DNA of 64,000 nucleotides, taken from Zeus faber (lineage: Eukaryota > Chordata > Actinopteri > Zeiformes > Zeidae). Location of the stretch: positions 12,677,121-12,741,120 of the forward strand of contig OY482854.1 in NCBI GenBank assembly GCA_960531495.1. Reading direction: 5' to 3'. The notes beneath the pieces were generated by a model. The model worked only from the letters and a program-made list of their open reading frames with translations. It searched no databases and had not been told where the DNA came from. The stretch's first letter is position 1. Every line of letters begins with the position of its first letter. The position numbers and the translations under genes are program-made. Positions 63,780 through 64,000 of the stretch are shown piece by piece.

Positions 63780-64000
63780 TTTTTGTTTCATTTTTTTTAC
63801 CCTGAAGCAAGGGAGAAGTTTTCAATGTTTTGGAGCTTCTTTCAGGCTATTGTCATCTGCTCCATAATACCATGTTGACCAAATACTGTGATACCTTTAA
63901 GCACTTACCCCCTGGCGGTGCCATCCCTCTAATGTTTGCATTTGTCCTAATTGAGCTAGCCAAGGGTTCTGCATACAAAACAAAGCAAGGCAGATAAGGG
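63780..64000 (-). mobile_element. L1/Tx1-like LINE fragment, cut by the window edge
   Basis: Same as 31105-31325 (reverse transcriptase block on the minus strand). It continues beyond the right end. Confidence 0.6.

Overview
The window is vertebrate DNA, almost certainly from a teleost fish. There are no operons, Shine-Dalgarno sites or dense coding. The content is typical fish repeats: Tx1-clade, L2/CR1-like and RTE-like LINEs, tRNA-derived SINEs, hAT and Tc1 transposons, Gypsy fossils and (CA)n/(CATA)n tracts. I find no convincing multi-exon host protein gene. The clearest host genes are small nuclear RNA genes: one complete, uninterrupted U2 snRNA gene of 188 nt (11804-11991, minus) and several more U2 genes or variants that have been split.

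The main feature is a U2 locus colonised by a site-specific non-LTR retrotransposon. Seven copies or fragments (called K1 to K7 here) of one Tx1-clade LINE lie on the minus strand. Wherever an element end survives, the 5' end follows U2 nt 30 and the 3' end precedes U2 nt 38, so nt 31-37 (most of the GTAGTA branch-site recognition motif) are lost. The family name Keno rests on published knowledge that Keno elements target fish U2 genes; I cannot check identity. ORF1 has three CCHC knuckles and an Ala/Pro-rich linker. ORF2 has an apurinic-type endonuclease, a YADD reverse transcriptase and a C-terminal CCHC.

Layout: 1-8.6 kb, LINE pieces, a Gypsy fossil (G1) and a hAT element with perfect 8-bp target duplications; 8.6-11.8 kb, LINE tails, an insertion/deletion segment and a plus-strand U2-like fragment; 11.8-12.0 kb, intact U2; 12.0-16.5 kb, U2 upstream DNA and module M1; 16.5-17.1 kb, a CpG-rich promoter-like stretch with a possible first exon; 17.2-20.8 kb, hAT and RTE pieces; 20.9-24.0 kb, K1; 24.0-25.5 kb, a variant-U2 spacer with a tRNA-Asp-like sequence, then K2; 25.5-29.3 kb, module M2 with a Tc1 insertion; 29.3-35.4 kb, Gypsy G2 and the same LINE series as 7-11 kb; 35.4-37.6 kb, second canonical U2 split by K3; 37.6-47.5 kb, repeat of 12-22 kb (module M3, ending in K4); 47.5-58.3 kb, K5, K6 and K7, each in a variant U2 with tRNA-Asp-like spacers; 58.3-64 kb, module M4, Gypsy G3 and the start of another LINE.

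The window is thus a nested tandem array. The two canonical U2 genes lie 23.6 kb apart, module M occurs four times, and a compact array of variant U2 genes (about 0.67 kb period without insertions) has been stretched by the LINE. A plausible reading is that the snRNA promoters drive the LINE, the LINE disables U2 copies, and unequal exchange between copies produces hybrid junctions such as K4/K5. That is inference; sequence positions and motifs are read directly.
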